A DNA stretch of 41,968 nucleotides. It comes from Pelagibaculum spongiae (GTDB lineage: Bacteria > Pseudomonadota > Gammaproteobacteria > Enterobacterales > Pelagibaculaceae). The notes beneath the pieces are model-generated. The model was given only the letters and a program-made list of their open reading frames with translations, was not told the origin of the DNA and did not search any database. Both the position numbers and the translations under genes were made by a program. Every line of letters begins with the position of its first letter. Within the stretch, counting starts at the first letter, position 1. Below are positions 1 to 7,730 of the stretch, piece after piece. The stretch lies in assembly GCF_003097315.1 (NCBI RefSeq), contig NZ_QDDL01000010.1, positions 1 through 41,968 of the forward strand, in the 5' to 3' direction.

Positions 1-426
1 TATATATCGACCTGCCAAAAAAATGGGGTCGGTGTTGGGGAAGCTTTGTCGTTATTATTTGCGGGTAAATGGCCGGACTTTATTCAGGAGAAATTGGATC
101 GGTTGGTGTGACATGCTGAATGGTTACAACAAATCAAAGATAAGGCCGTTAATGAGTTTTGCAAACAAGCGCTACAGCAACATTCAGAGATTATTGGAAA
201 GCCCGATGCAAGCGCTCATCAACGTTACGGCGAGCTCTATGAAAATGTTAGAACACTCGATAAAGAGATGGCGCGGATTTTTGATTACCACAATCACAGC
301 CGTTCCAATGCAGGTATCATATTAATGACATTACGAGCCAACAATCTCGCCGACTCAGAACTCATCGCCAAATTATCGCCTGAGTTTGAGCAGCAGACCC
401 GCGCCTATCGCGATACATCACTTTAA
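1..426 (+). pseudogene. 3' part of an unrecognised gene interrupted by an in-frame TGA
   Basis: Frame 1 is open from the window edge to a TAA at 424-426 except for a TGA at 109-111. The two halves read as one helical, charged protein (…FIQEKLDRLV, stop, HAEWLQQIKDKAV…) ending …EFEQQTRAYRDTSL. After the TGA the first ATG in frame comes only near 268, so the downstream part has no sensible start of its own. A single C-to-T change (CGA to TGA) would explain the break. The other frames through this stretch give low-complexity, Arg-rich products and look like shadows. I do not recognise the family. The upstream part lies outside the window. A sequencing error or two separate genes cannot be excluded. 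Confidence 0.5.
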
Positions 427-439
427 ATCTGAGCCATTA

Positions 440-464
440 TTCAGCACAATAAAATTGTGCTGAA
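440..464 (+). terminator. perfect 11-bp hairpin after the pseudogene
   Basis: TTCAGCACAAT, loop AAA, ATTGTGCTGAA lies 13 bases after the TAA at 424-426. The stem is perfect but no T-run follows, so it could be a weak terminator or a mRNA 3'-end stabiliser. Confidence 0.4.
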
Positions 465-504
465 CATCAAATAGCGAATCAAGTATCTCAGAAATTTTAA
501 ATTA

Positions 505-593
505 CTCCGATTACCGTAGATAAACGCAATGTCATCTGATATTTTGGATTTGTTGCTATAACGTCAGATAGTGCTGGCGCTAATCTAACCTAT
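505..593 (-). repeat. dispersed hairpin repeat, copy A (degenerate)
   Basis: Read on the minus strand it starts TAGGTTAGATTAGCG, followed about 12 bases later by ATCTGACGTT, as in the copy at 2301-2375. Its second arm (near 514-540, GTAGATAAACGCAATG…) is more decayed. The hairpin plan and intergenic position suggest a REP-like or non-autonomous element. Confidence 0.5.
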
Positions 594-642
594 GAGCTGG
601 CAGTTTTTAATGTAGTTTTGAGTTTGATAAATTTTTGCTGTG

Positions 643-866
643 GTAGATTTGATAAGCCAAAGGCGCCGTTTAACGAACAACGAAAAGTGTCAGATGAGAG
701 GCTCAGAAATTTAAAATTGTTCCGAATATTATAGGTTTGATGAGGCCGAAAATGTTCCATACATTTTTCGGCATTTCCCACTTCCGTGTGGGGCACGTAG
801 CGAAATCAGACATCTGGCGATACGTTCCAAAAGTGTCTGATTATGCCTAAGGCTTATCAAATCTAC
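643..866. repeat. 224-bp MITE-like element with perfect 16-bp terminal inverted repeats
   Basis: GTAGATTTGATAAGCC at 643-658 is the exact reverse complement of GGCTTATCAAATCTAC at 851-866. Just inside, AGGC is shared by both ends and AAAAGTGTC(A/T)GAT occurs in both halves. An internal hairpin at about 744-773 (GCCGAAAATGT … ACATTTTTCGGC) sits near the middle. No open reading frame of note is present and no clear target-site duplication is visible. The ends resemble those of the shorter hairpin repeats at 505-593 and 2301-2375 (GTAG-TT-GAT-AGC), so these may be one family. Confidence 0.6.
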
Positions 867-1019
867 ATGCAACATAAGATTCGGTGCCTCGGGAACAAGC
901 TATTTCCCTAACAACTGATATAGACAAACAAATATTAACAATGACACTTTGCTGCTGCCTACTTACCTTAAATATGGCAAACTGCATGCTATGTTTCTTT
1001 CAGCCAGCAGTGCAGCATA

Positions 1020-1370
1020 ATGCCTCTAACCCGCAACCCGCAGCAGTTCCCCAGCGATAAAACCGGTGATGCCTTATGGCAGATGCAGCAAAGTGGCGAT
1101 CAACTGCAGCAGCCGCGTGAAATCGAATTTTCAATTGCCTTTTCCGATGAAGACGCTGCTGCTCAATTCGCCCAGTTTCTATTGTTACAACGCCAGAAAG
1201 TCATGTTGAGAGATGAGCCTGAATCAGCTGAGCCGGTTGAAGTTTTAGTCTGGGTTGAAATGGAGCCAGATCACCAGCAAATCACCGGCTTTGAAGATTT
1301 GTTGCTGCAGCATGCCAAACCTCTAGGTGGAAAAAATGCTGGCTGGGGTTGTTTTGGTGTTAAAGCCTGA
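1020..1370 (+). CDS. RraB-family protein (ribonuclease E activity regulator-like)
   Basis: A 116-residue acidic protein. The opening FPSDKTGDALWQM and the ending PLGGKNAGWGCFG match the pattern of the RraB/DUF1260 family (FP-D--GDAL near the N-terminus, GWG-F near the C-terminus). In E. coli, RraB binds RNase E and alters which transcripts are cut; this protein belongs to the shorter branch found in many proteobacteria, whose partner is less established. The fold is predicted as a single alpha/beta domain with the family's usual length of 110-140 residues. The ATG at 1020 sits just before the conserved FP-D motif; no strong ribosome binding site is visible. It is monocistronic, between a repeat-filled gap and an unrelated lipoprotein gene. 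The family call is firm; the RNase E role is inferred from family only. Confidence 0.75.
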   Translation: MPLTRNPQQFPSDKTGDALWQMQQSGDQLQQPREIEFSIAFSDEDAAAQFAQFLLLQRQKVMLRDEPESAEPVEVLVWVEMEPDHQQITGFEDLLLQHAKPLGGKNAGWGCFGVKA

Positions 1371-1479
1371 TCGCACTACAGGCAATCTTACATAATCACG
1401 GTGCTTCAATTACAAAGCACGGTGTTGACTGTATTTCAAGAAAATCCCAGAGAAAATTTGTGGGTAGTCAGGTTTTAAT

Positions 1480-2229
1480 ATGATATTAAAAAGAATTCTC
1501 TTTCTATTGCTGGGTGTTTTTCTTATTGGTTGTTCTAATGGACGAAAAGTTGAAGGTGTAGATGTGGCTACCGTGTATACAGATACAACCTATCAGGAAC
1601 TACTCGCAGCAAGCGCTCGTAGAGATGTGCAACTGATTGAAACATTGCTTTTGGAGCAAAAGCTTGACCCTAATAAAGTCGGAAAAAACGGCATAACGCC
1701 GTTAATATGGGCTATTAAGGCAGAGAATTATAATAGTATTGAGACTTTGCTGAAGTTAGGCGCAAATCCAAATCAGAAGCGTGCAGGATATAGTGGAGCG
1801 GCGGTAACATTCCTGTCACGGGTGAATCAGCCAAAGCTGTTAGAACTTGTTTTAAAGAATGGAGGAAACCCCAATTCAGTAGATGGCGCTAAAAGTGCTT
1901 TAACACTTGCATTTTTTTTACGGTATAAAAAAAATGCTGAACTGCTGCTTAAGTATGGGGCTGTGTTCAGCTATGTTACAGAAGGAGGGAATAAGAGAAA
2001 TGTTGTTTTTGATTGTTATGCAGTAGGAAATTTTGAATGTATATTGTATTTGCTGGAACTGGGGGCTGAGCATACCGTAGAAACAAGCGTTTTTTCTGGG
2101 AATATACTTTCTCTTTTACTTAAAACCGAAGGTCGCTTAATCAAAGAAAGCAAGCAATATCATACGATTCAAGAGATCAAGCAGTTGATTGAAAACAGAC
2201 AAAGAAAATCGAAAAACACCTACCATTAA
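1480..2229 (+). CDS. ankyrin-repeat lipoprotein
   Basis: A 249-residue protein with a lipoprotein signal: KR, then a hydrophobic stretch ending LIGC (lipobox, Cys18), predicted to be cut by signal peptidase II. Residues about 40-190 hold four to five ankyrin units, clearest as NGITPLIWAIKAENYNSIE and LLKLGANPN, with LLLKYGA and LLELGAE in later units. The C-terminal 40 residues are charged and helical. Ankyrin lipoproteins in proteobacteria usually act as periplasmic or surface protein-binding modules; some are immunity partners of secreted toxins, but no toxin gene is adjacent here. The gene stands alone between intergenic repeats and is more AT-rich than neighbouring rlmF, hinting at later acquisition. 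The partner is unknown. Confidence 0.75.
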   Translation: MILKRILFLLLGVFLIGCSNGRKVEGVDVATVYTDTTYQELLAASARRDVQLIETLLLEQKLDPNKVGKNGITPLIWAIKAENYNSIETLLKLGANPNQKRAGYSGAAVTFLSRVNQPKLLELVLKNGGNPNSVDGAKSALTLAFFLRYKKNAELLLKYGAVFSYVTEGGNKRNVVFDCYAVGNFECILYLLELGAEHTVETSVFSGNILSLLLKTEGRLIKESKQYHTIQEIKQLIENRQRKSKNTYH

Positions 2230-2300
2230 AAACTTCAATCCATTAATGCCGCAGCAGGTAAAAAATGCCCTATCTCTTTCGGCACTTGATTTTATGTCAG

Positions 2301-2375
2301 GTAGGTTAGATTAGCGGAGCACCATCTGACGTTTTGTATTGCTCGTCAGAAGGCGCTGGGGCTTTTCTAACCTAC
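2301..2375. repeat. dispersed hairpin repeat, copy B
   Basis: GTAGGTTAGATTAGCGG at the left end pairs imperfectly with …GGGGCTTTTCTAACCTAC at the right, with inner arms ATCTGACG / CGTCAGA around the loop TTTTGTATTGCT. It lies between two converging genes. Left arm and inner box are shared with the copy at 505-593 in the opposite orientation. It is related in look to the common gammaproteobacterial REP-like sequence GTAGGTTGGGTT-AGCG. Confidence 0.6.
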
Positions 2376-2456
2376 AGTGATCGGGATAATTTTAAATTTC
2401 CGCAACCCTAAAAATTTTCAATGGGGTCAAAGCCTAAACATACAAAACAACATTGT

Positions 2457-3512
2457 CTATTCAATAAAACTCCAACACACCATTCGACTAATTTTCTGCC
2501 CCTGGCTCATTGAGATAATTTTCTGCTGCTTCACTTCAGCTTTGGCTAAGGCCTTTTTAATCGCCGGTAAATTTTCTTTCTTGGCGACTAAAGAAGTGAA
2601 CCAGTAGCATTGGTTTGCATAGCTTTTACTTTGCTCGATCATCCGCCGAACAAATGCCGATTCACCACCATCGCACCACAGTTCATTATGCTGGCCAGCA
2701 AAGTTTAACTGCTGCTTGCCTGATGGATAATTCACAACCGTTTCTTTTAAACGCGGCTTGCCCGCTCGCTTTTGTTTAGCTTTTTGCAAATTGGTGTGTT
2801 TGCGCAAACTGCCTGCGGCTGCATCTTCGGCTGAGCAATGGAATGGTGGATTACATATTGAAAAATCAAATATCTCGCCTGGCTGAATAATCCCTTTGAA
2901 AATATTTTGTGGATTATCCTGCCAGCGACATTCTATTTTTTTTTGCAGCTGATTCTTCTCAATTAATAAATTAGCTGCTGCCAGAGATTTCTTTTCGATA
3001 TCAGCCGCAACAAAATGCCAACCATAAACACTTTGTCCCAGCAACGGGTAAATCAGGTTAGCGCCACAGCCAATATCCAGCCCGGTGACTTTTCTTTCAG
3101 ACAACTGTTTTTGAGACAAGCTCAAGCTATCTGCCAGCAAGTCAGCAATATAATGGATTGAGTCAACACGGCCCGGGATTGGCGGACAAAGATAGCCAGC
3201 TGGCAAATCCCAATACTCAATTGAATAATGCGCCTTTAACAATGCCTGGTTGAGCAACTTGACTGATAAAGGATCAGAGAAGCGAATCGATTGCTTATCT
3301 TGGGGCGTTGTCACTATCTTCTGCTTCAATTGTGGGCAAACTTTAGATAGCAACTGAAAGTCATAGTCTGACTGATGCAAACTTCTCGAATGCAGCTGAC
3401 CTTTAGCTTTCACTGCAGTATCGACTGATTTCGAAGTCTTAACTGCACTGGGCTTTGAAGCATAGGAAGTGCTGGACTTAGAAACATGGGAAGATTTGGA
3501 TCGATTACGCAT
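2457..3512 (-). CDS. rlmF: 23S rRNA (adenine-1618-N6)-methyltransferase RlmF
   Basis: RlmF methylates N6 of A1618 (E. coli numbering) in 23S rRNA during ribosome assembly, using S-adenosylmethionine. Family signatures are all present: YDFQLL at 50-55, GYLCPPIPGR at 106-115, the SAM motif LDIGCGANLIYPLLG at 145-159, the N6-adenine catalytic motif NPPFH at 221-225, then GSLRKHTNL, ELWCDGGE, WFTSLVAKK and a SQGQK-SR ending. At 351 residues it is longer than the E. coli protein (308). The excess is mostly an N-terminal tail of about 45 residues rich in Ser, Lys and Thr, which may be a basic RNA-contacting extension or a start placed too far upstream. A good minus-strand promoter lies at 3568-3597. 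It is monocistronic. Confidence 0.93.
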   Translation of the reverse strand: MRNRSKSSHVSKSSTSYASKPSAVKTSKSVDTAVKAKGQLHSRSLHQSDYDFQLLSKVCPQLKQKIVTTPQDKQSIRFSDPLSVKLLNQALLKAHYSIEYWDLPAGYLCPPIPGRVDSIHYIADLLADSLSLSQKQLSERKVTGLDIGCGANLIYPLLGQSVYGWHFVAADIEKKSLAAANLLIEKNQLQKKIECRWQDNPQNIFKGIIQPGEIFDFSICNPPFHCSAEDAAAGSLRKHTNLQKAKQKRAGKPRLKETVVNYPSGKQQLNFAGQHNELWCDGGESAFVRRMIEQSKSYANQCYWFTSLVAKKENLPAIKKALAKAEVKQQKIISMSQGQKISRMVCWSFIE

Positions 3513-3996
3513 TAAAATCCTGAAGCTTTAAAGGCTATAGCTGGCATCACTTGAGTAGATGGCGGCGATTATAGCGGGTACTGAAAATTCTGGTCGACTT
3601 GAATCAATGCTATTGCGATAACAGTATCTGTGCAGCAGCTAAACCAATTATCCAATAACAGTCACTTGTTATGAATTAAATTGTCAAACTCACTCGTTCA
3701 CTTTTGCATCATTGAATAACTCAACTAAATGTTACCAAAAACAGGTTCAAACAATTCCTTGGCAGGTTTCTTTAGCCATACTCTCAATCTGTTTTCATTA
3801 CAGTATCAATAATAAGGTGATACGCATTTACAATAACTTCGGTAAAAAAACGGAAACTTTCATGCATATCAATAGAAAAGCAGGCTAAACCGACAATACC
3901 TTTGCAGTTAGCACTGACATTTTGTAGGATACGCGACCCTTCGCCTTCACAGAAGTTGATTATTCCTGCGAAGGGCATTTGAAACGGAAATAATTA
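3513..3996. other. intergenic region between rlmF and the SulP gene
   Basis: A 484-base divergent gap. Besides the rlmF promoter it holds an AT-rich short inverted repeat (ATAACA … TGTTAT near 3654-3671). A 64-codon minus-strand frame at 3784-3978 has no ribosome binding site and no recognisable product. No RNA gene was recognised. Confidence 0.4.
3568..3597 (-). promoter_or_regulatory. sigma-70 promoter for rlmF
   Basis: On the minus strand a perfect TATAAT (plus 3568-3573) has a TCGACC -35-like box (plus 3592-3597) 18 bases upstream. It lies about 55 bases before the rlmF ATG at 3512, which fits a short leader. Confidence 0.5.
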
Positions 3997-5586
3997 ATGT
4001 ACCAACTGAGCACCGGTGCCGCCGGCAATTTAAAAAATGATGTTCTCTCGGGGTTGACGGTAGCCCTGGCTCTAGTTCCAGAAGCAGTTGCCTTTGCCTT
4101 TGTTGCAGGGGTTCAACCTTTGGTTGGATTGTACGCTGCCTTTATGGTGGGTTTGATCACCGCAGTTGCAGGTGGACGCCCAGGTATGATCTCTGGCGCA
4201 ACGGGCGCTATGGCCGTGGTAATGGTGGCTTTAGTCAGCCAACACGGCGTTGAATATCTTTTTGCTACGGTGATTCTTACCGGTGTTCTGCAAATGCTGG
4301 CTGGCGCATTCAAAATGGGCAAATTCATTCGAATGGTGCCGCACCCGGTAATGCTTGGTTTTGTAAATGGCTTGGCAATCGTTATCTTCCTGGCTCAAAT
4401 GTCTCAATTCCAAACTCCTGATGGCAATTGGTTATCGGGTCAAGCATTGGTAATGATGCTCGGCTTGGTCGGTTTGACCATGGCTATTATTCATTTCTTG
4501 CCAAAATTAACTACAGCAATACCTGCCGCACTAGTTGCGATTGTTGCTTTAAGTTTGCTTGTAATGGGGCTAGACCTTGATACTTTACGTGTGGGTGATA
4601 TCGCCCAGCTGAATGGTGGTTTACCTTCTTTCCACTGGCCTTTTGGCCAAGGCATTAACCCGGACAGCGCAGCCTATGCACCTTTAGCCGGCGCATTTAC
4701 TGAAGGCCACCCGCTGGTTCCTTTGACCATCAAAACATTAACGATCATTCTGCCTTACGCAGTGATTCTGGCATTAATCGGCCTGATTGAGTCCTTACTG
4801 ACACTGACCTTGATTGATGAACTGACCGAAACCCGTGGTCAGGGCAACCGTGAATGTGTCGGCCAAGGCCTGGCAAACACTGTTACCGGTATGTTCGGTG
4901 GCATGGGTGGCTGTGCAATGATTGGTCAGAGTATGATCAATATTAACTCTGGTGGTCGCGGACGCGCTTCGGGCATTACAGCAGCTTTAGCATTACTGGG
5001 CTTTATTATTCTGGCACCTGATCTGATCGAGCTGATCCCGATTGCAGCACTGGTAGGTGTGATGTTCATCGTGGTCATTGGTACTTTCGAGTGGTCCAGC
5101 CTGCGAATTATTGGCAAAGTTCCAAAAGCTGACGTATTTGTTGTCATATTGGTTTCTGCGGTAACTGTGGCGACCGACTTGGCAATTGCTGTGGTAGTCG
5201 GTGTGATTGTTTCTGCATTAGTCTTCGCTTGGGAACACGCTAAACATGTTTATGCCGATGATCATATCGATGAGCATGGCAGCAAGATTTATGAATTGAA
5301 TGGCCCGCTATTCTTTGGTTCTATCAGCCACTTTAAACAACTATTTGATATTGCCAATGATCCGCAAGATGTGATTATTGATTTCAGAAACTCTCGAGTG
5401 GTTGACCATTCAGGACTAGAAGCAATTGATTCACTGGCGGAGCGTTATTTAAATGCAGGCAAGCGTTTGCACTTACGCCACTTAAGCCCTGAGTGCCGTA
5501 CTTTATTGCATCGCGCTGGCGCATTGGTTGAAGTAAATGTGATTGAAGATCCAAAGTATCGTATTGCAACTGACGACTTTGCATAA
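3997..5586 (+). CDS. SulP/SLC26-family inorganic anion transporter with STAS domain
   Basis: A 529-residue inner-membrane transporter. The N-terminal transport core shows the SulP signature ([20 protein letters not shown] at 15-34, then [15 protein letters not shown]), many hydrophobic helices, and the conserved [16 protein letters not shown] and [12 protein letters not shown] segments in the second half. A cytoplasmic STAS domain occupies about residues 430-525 ([13 protein letters not shown] … [20 protein letters not shown]). Family members move sulfate, bicarbonate, chloride or dicarboxylates, usually Na+- or H+-coupled. The EC-GQG-AN pattern resembles the BicA/DauA-like group, but substrate cannot be fixed from sequence. 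No carbonic anhydrase or sulfur gene is adjacent. The ATG at 3997 directly precedes the first amphipathic segment, with a weak CGGAAA upstream. Confidence 0.88.
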   Translation: MYQLSTGAAGNLKNDVLSGLTVALALVPEAVAFAFVAGVQPLVGLYAAFMVGLITAVAGGRPGMISGATGAMAVVMVALVSQHGVEYLFATVILTGVLQMLAGAFKMGKFIRMVPHPVMLGFVNGLAIVIFLAQMSQFQTPDGNWLSGQALVMMLGLVGLTMAIIHFLPKLTTAIPAALVAIVALSLLVMGLDLDTLRVGDIAQLNGGLPSFHWPFGQGINPDSAAYAPLAGAFTEGHPLVPLTIKTLTIILPYAVILALIGLIESLLTLTLIDELTETRGQGNRECVGQGLANTVTGMFGGMGGCAMIGQSMININSGGRGRASGITAALALLGFIILAPDLIELIPIAALVGVMFIVVIGTFEWSSLRIIGKVPKADVFVVILVSAVTVATDLAIAVVVGVIVSALVFAWEHAKHVYADDHIDEHGSKIYELNGPLFFGSISHFKQLFDIANDPQDVIIDFRNSRVVDHSGLEAIDSLAERYLNAGKRLHLRHLSPECRTLLHRAGALVEVNVIEDPKYRIATDDFA

Positions 5587-5601
5587 TTCAATTTAAAATT
5601 T

Positions 5602-5628
5602 GCTGACGAAGTGTCATACTTCGTTAGC
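5602..5628 (+). terminator. hairpin after the SulP gene
   Basis: GCTGACGAAGT / ACTTCGTTAGC with a 5-base loop, 15 bases after the stop codon. The stem has one G-T pair and is followed by TAGAAAA rather than a T-run, so it is a weak or Rho-assisted terminator at best. Confidence 0.45.
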
Positions 5629-5636
5629 TAGAAAAC

Positions 5637-5708
5637 CCGAGCAGAGCATGCTTCTGTTAAACTAAACCTGATTCAGGCCTGCATTTGGCGGATTCATGCT
5701 TTGCTCGG
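5637..5708. repeat. 14-bp inverted repeat spanning 72 bp
   Basis: CCGAGCAGAGCATG at 5637-5650 pairs with CATGCTTTGCTCGG at 5695-5708 (one G-T pair). The enclosed 44 bases contain CCTGATTCAGG, a smaller palindrome. The remainder of the gap up to 6000 shows no gene. It resembles a REP-like element, but no second copy was seen in this window. Confidence 0.4.
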
Positions 5709-6000
5709 TACTTATAAAAACTCCGATGCACTTGCCATTCTAGTTATGCTCTTTTTAGACAGCCTTCACGCTATATCCTTCGGCCACTCTTCCTTCCAGC
5801 AAGCTCCAAGCACTCCAAACAGCAATTGATTCAATTAATCTGAATAATTTGCATTTTATCTGAGCCTACTAGGAATAGCATTCTGTTTGAGTCACTCTCT
5901 TGAGCCTGATTTTTTACACCATAAATCACCACCGTAGCAGCGTAACTATTTAAAAGTGAGAGAGTGCCATAAGTGACAGCAAAGCTTTTTTTTATACGAA

Positions 6001-6016
6001 AAAGTTAGATAACTTT
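6001..6016. promoter_or_regulatory. perfect 16-bp palindrome upstream of the S41-like gene
   Basis: AAAGTTAGATAACTTT has 7-bp perfect arms around GA. It lies about 100 bases upstream of the favoured start of the downstream gene, suggestive of an operator; no regulator gene is adjacent. Confidence 0.3.
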
Positions 6017-6119
6017 GATGCACGCAATGGCTCATATCTCTTTTCCCGTTAGGCTCTTTAAATATATTTCAAATATTTCGATCCGAGTCACTGCTGCAGT
6101 ACAGGAATTCACACTCAAA

Positions 6120-7487
6120 ATGAAGATATTAGCTTCCTCTGCAAAAGTATTTTGCAAAAAAATATCCAGTGCTTTCAGTAAAATAGCTACTGCTTTAGCA
6201 GTGATTTTATTGTCTACGGCATGTAACTTAGCTTATGCAGCTAGTGAACCAGCCCAGCTAACTGATCAAGAAAAACTCTACGGACTTAACTTGATTCGCA
6301 AAGAAACGATGTATAACTACGCTTTCTTTGACCGAGTGCCAACACTGGAATACGAGAAAGCCTATAAAAAATCAGTCGCTGAAGTACTCGCCAGCAAATC
6401 GACATTAGCCTATTACCAACAACTACAAGCTTTCGTCGCTTTACTGAAAAACAGCAATACTTATGTAGAGATGCCAAAAGGCCTAGCTGATTATCCGCCA
6501 CTCAAAATTGAAGACTCTTTACAACAAGCAGTAATTACTGCGATTTCTGAGGAGCTAGCAAAGAAAATCCCTTTAGGGTCAATCGTGTTAGGTATTAATG
6601 GGCAAGCATTAGATAAGAATCTACGCGAACAAACCTTCCCCAGGATCGCAGCATCTTCTCCTTATTCCATGTGGGAAAAAGGAATAGAGCAAGCACTAAC
6701 CGGTAAGCCGGGTTCAAAAATTACCGTGGTATATTTAACCCAAAGCGGCCGAATAAGCTCTGCCAGTATGAAGCGAGATGCCATCAGTAATCCGCCAAAA
6801 TGGGTTACTGCCAGTGGCGTGATTGAAAAAAACCAAAACTACCAGGCCAGTACACTTGAAGGTGGTATTGGTTATATCAACTTAGGTAATCAGCAAGTTG
6901 GCCAAACCTTATCTCAAATTAAAAAATCTCGGTCACTGATTCGTAAATCCAAAGCCCTAATTATCGATTTACGTTTCAATCAAAGTAATAGCAATCAGCT
7001 GGCTGCCGGTATTTTGCCTTACCTGACTCGAACCAAGTTAACCGGCCCAAGCTGGAAAACGCGCATTCGTTCAACCGATGTAGATGCAAATGGTCACCCA
7101 ATTGGTTTAAGTTGGTCTGGCAGCCAAGGGGCTGATTTATATCCCAATAGAAGTGGCATTAAGAAAACAGTACCGATGATTTTCCTAATCAGCCGCGATA
7201 TGGGCCGTGGTGCAGAGAACCTATTGGGTTATGTCCATCAAATGCGTAATGCTTTGTTGCTAGGTGAAATGAGCGGTGATACCACTACTCGCCAAGTAGA
7301 ATTCCCACTACCGGGCGGAGGTCGCTTAACCGTGGCAACTCAGCGCGGTAATTACAGCGATAAAATTGATTACGCCGGATATGGCATACAACCAGATTAT
7401 ATGGTCAAGCGCGACCCAGCGTTCTTTGTTTCCGATCAAGATAAAATGCTGCAACGAGCTATTATCGAAGTTAAGCGCCGCATGTAA
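6120..7487 (+). CDS. exported S41-family (IRBP/tail-specific protease-like) protein, probably non-catalytic
   Basis: I chose the ATG at 6120 because it gives a classic signal peptide (MKILASSAK … hydrophobic core … NLAYA|AS) and has AGGAA upstream; the frame also allows an ATG at 6018 or TTG at 6015, adding a 34-residue tail with no ribosome binding site. The mature protein has a helical N-region, a PDZ-like stretch (IPLGSIVLGINGQALDKN), then an S41 core: GGIGYINL, ALIIDLRFNQSN, MIFLISRDMGRGAENLL, ALLLGEMSGD and a C-terminal FPLPGGGRLTV … GYGIQPDY. S41 peptidases cut unfolded or C-terminal regions of periplasmic proteins. Here the Ser normally three residues before Glu in S-A-A-E appears as Arg (RGAE, codon 7206-7208), and the Lys of the Ctp type is also absent. 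It may bind rather than cleave peptides. Confidence 0.7.
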   Translation: MKILASSAKVFCKKISSAFSKIATALAVILLSTACNLAYAASEPAQLTDQEKLYGLNLIRKETMYNYAFFDRVPTLEYEKAYKKSVAEVLASKSTLAYYQQLQAFVALLKNSNTYVEMPKGLADYPPLKIEDSLQQAVITAISEELAKKIPLGSIVLGINGQALDKNLREQTFPRIAASSPYSMWEKGIEQALTGKPGSKITVVYLTQSGRISSASMKRDAISNPPKWVTASGVIEKNQNYQASTLEGGIGYINLGNQQVGQTLSQIKKSRSLIRKSKALIIDLRFNQSNSNQLAAGILPYLTRTKLTGPSWKTRIRSTDVDANGHPIGLSWSGSQGADLYPNRSGIKKTVPMIFLISRDMGRGAENLLGYVHQMRNALLLGEMSGDTTTRQVEFPLPGGGRLTVATQRGNYSDKIDYAGYGIQPDYMVKRDPAFFVSDQDKMLQRAIIEVKRRM

Positions 7488-7510
7488 CAGAACAATCACA
7501 GGGTGCAAAT

Positions 7511-7679
7511 CATTCCAGCTTTGGAAATCGTCGATCCGGCTTCCTGCCTTCATCGACATACATTCCTTCCCTGGAAATCGTCGATCCGGCTTCCTGCCTT
7601 CATCGACATACATTCCTTCCCTGGAAATCGTCGATCCGGCTTCCTGCCTTCATCGACATACATTCCTTCCCTGGAAATA
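7511..7679. repeat. 50-bp tandem repeat, three full units plus partial ends
   Basis: Units start at 7523, 7573 and 7623, each GGAAATCGTCGATCCGG followed by CTTCCTGCCTTCATCGAC and ATACATTCCTTCCCT. The three units are identical; a fourth stops after GGAAAT at 7678. Imperfect flank CATTCCAGCTTT precedes the first. Within each unit GTCGAT … ATCGAC can form a 6-bp stem. It lies between the stop of the S41-like gene and its terminator. Frames crossing it are repeat artefacts. Confidence 0.9.
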
Positions 7680-7680
7680 A

Positions 7681-7707
7681 AAAGGAGCCAAATTAGGCTC
7701 CTTTTTT
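7681..7707. terminator. bidirectional intrinsic terminator between the S41-like gene and rlmM
   Basis: AAAGGAGCC, loop AAATTA, GGCTCCTTT followed by a T-run to 7707, with A's on the other side so that it works for both converging genes. Confidence 0.85.
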
Positions 7708-7730
7708 ATCGACGATATAGCAATAATATT

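Noticed and set aside
23-325. 100-codon plus-strand frame at the left edge
   Set aside because: Arg/Lys-rich shadow of the frame-1 pseudogene; no family, no ribosome binding site.
590-796. 68-codon minus-strand frame
   Set aside because: Lies across the repeat and the terminal inverted repeats of the 643-866 element; a by-product of the repeat sequence.
1480-2229. Immunity protein of a toxin pair
   Set aside because: Ankyrin lipoproteins can be immunity proteins, but no toxin or secretion gene is adjacent.
2377-2607. 76-codon plus-strand frame
   Set aside because: Overlaps the 3' end of rlmF antisense and has no recognisable product.
3784-3978. 64-codon minus-strand frame before the SulP gene
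   Set aside because: No ribosome binding site or family; sits in a likely promoter region.
7511-7679. CRISPR-like array
   Set aside because: Units are directly adjoining and fully identical with no variable spacers, and no cas genes are present.
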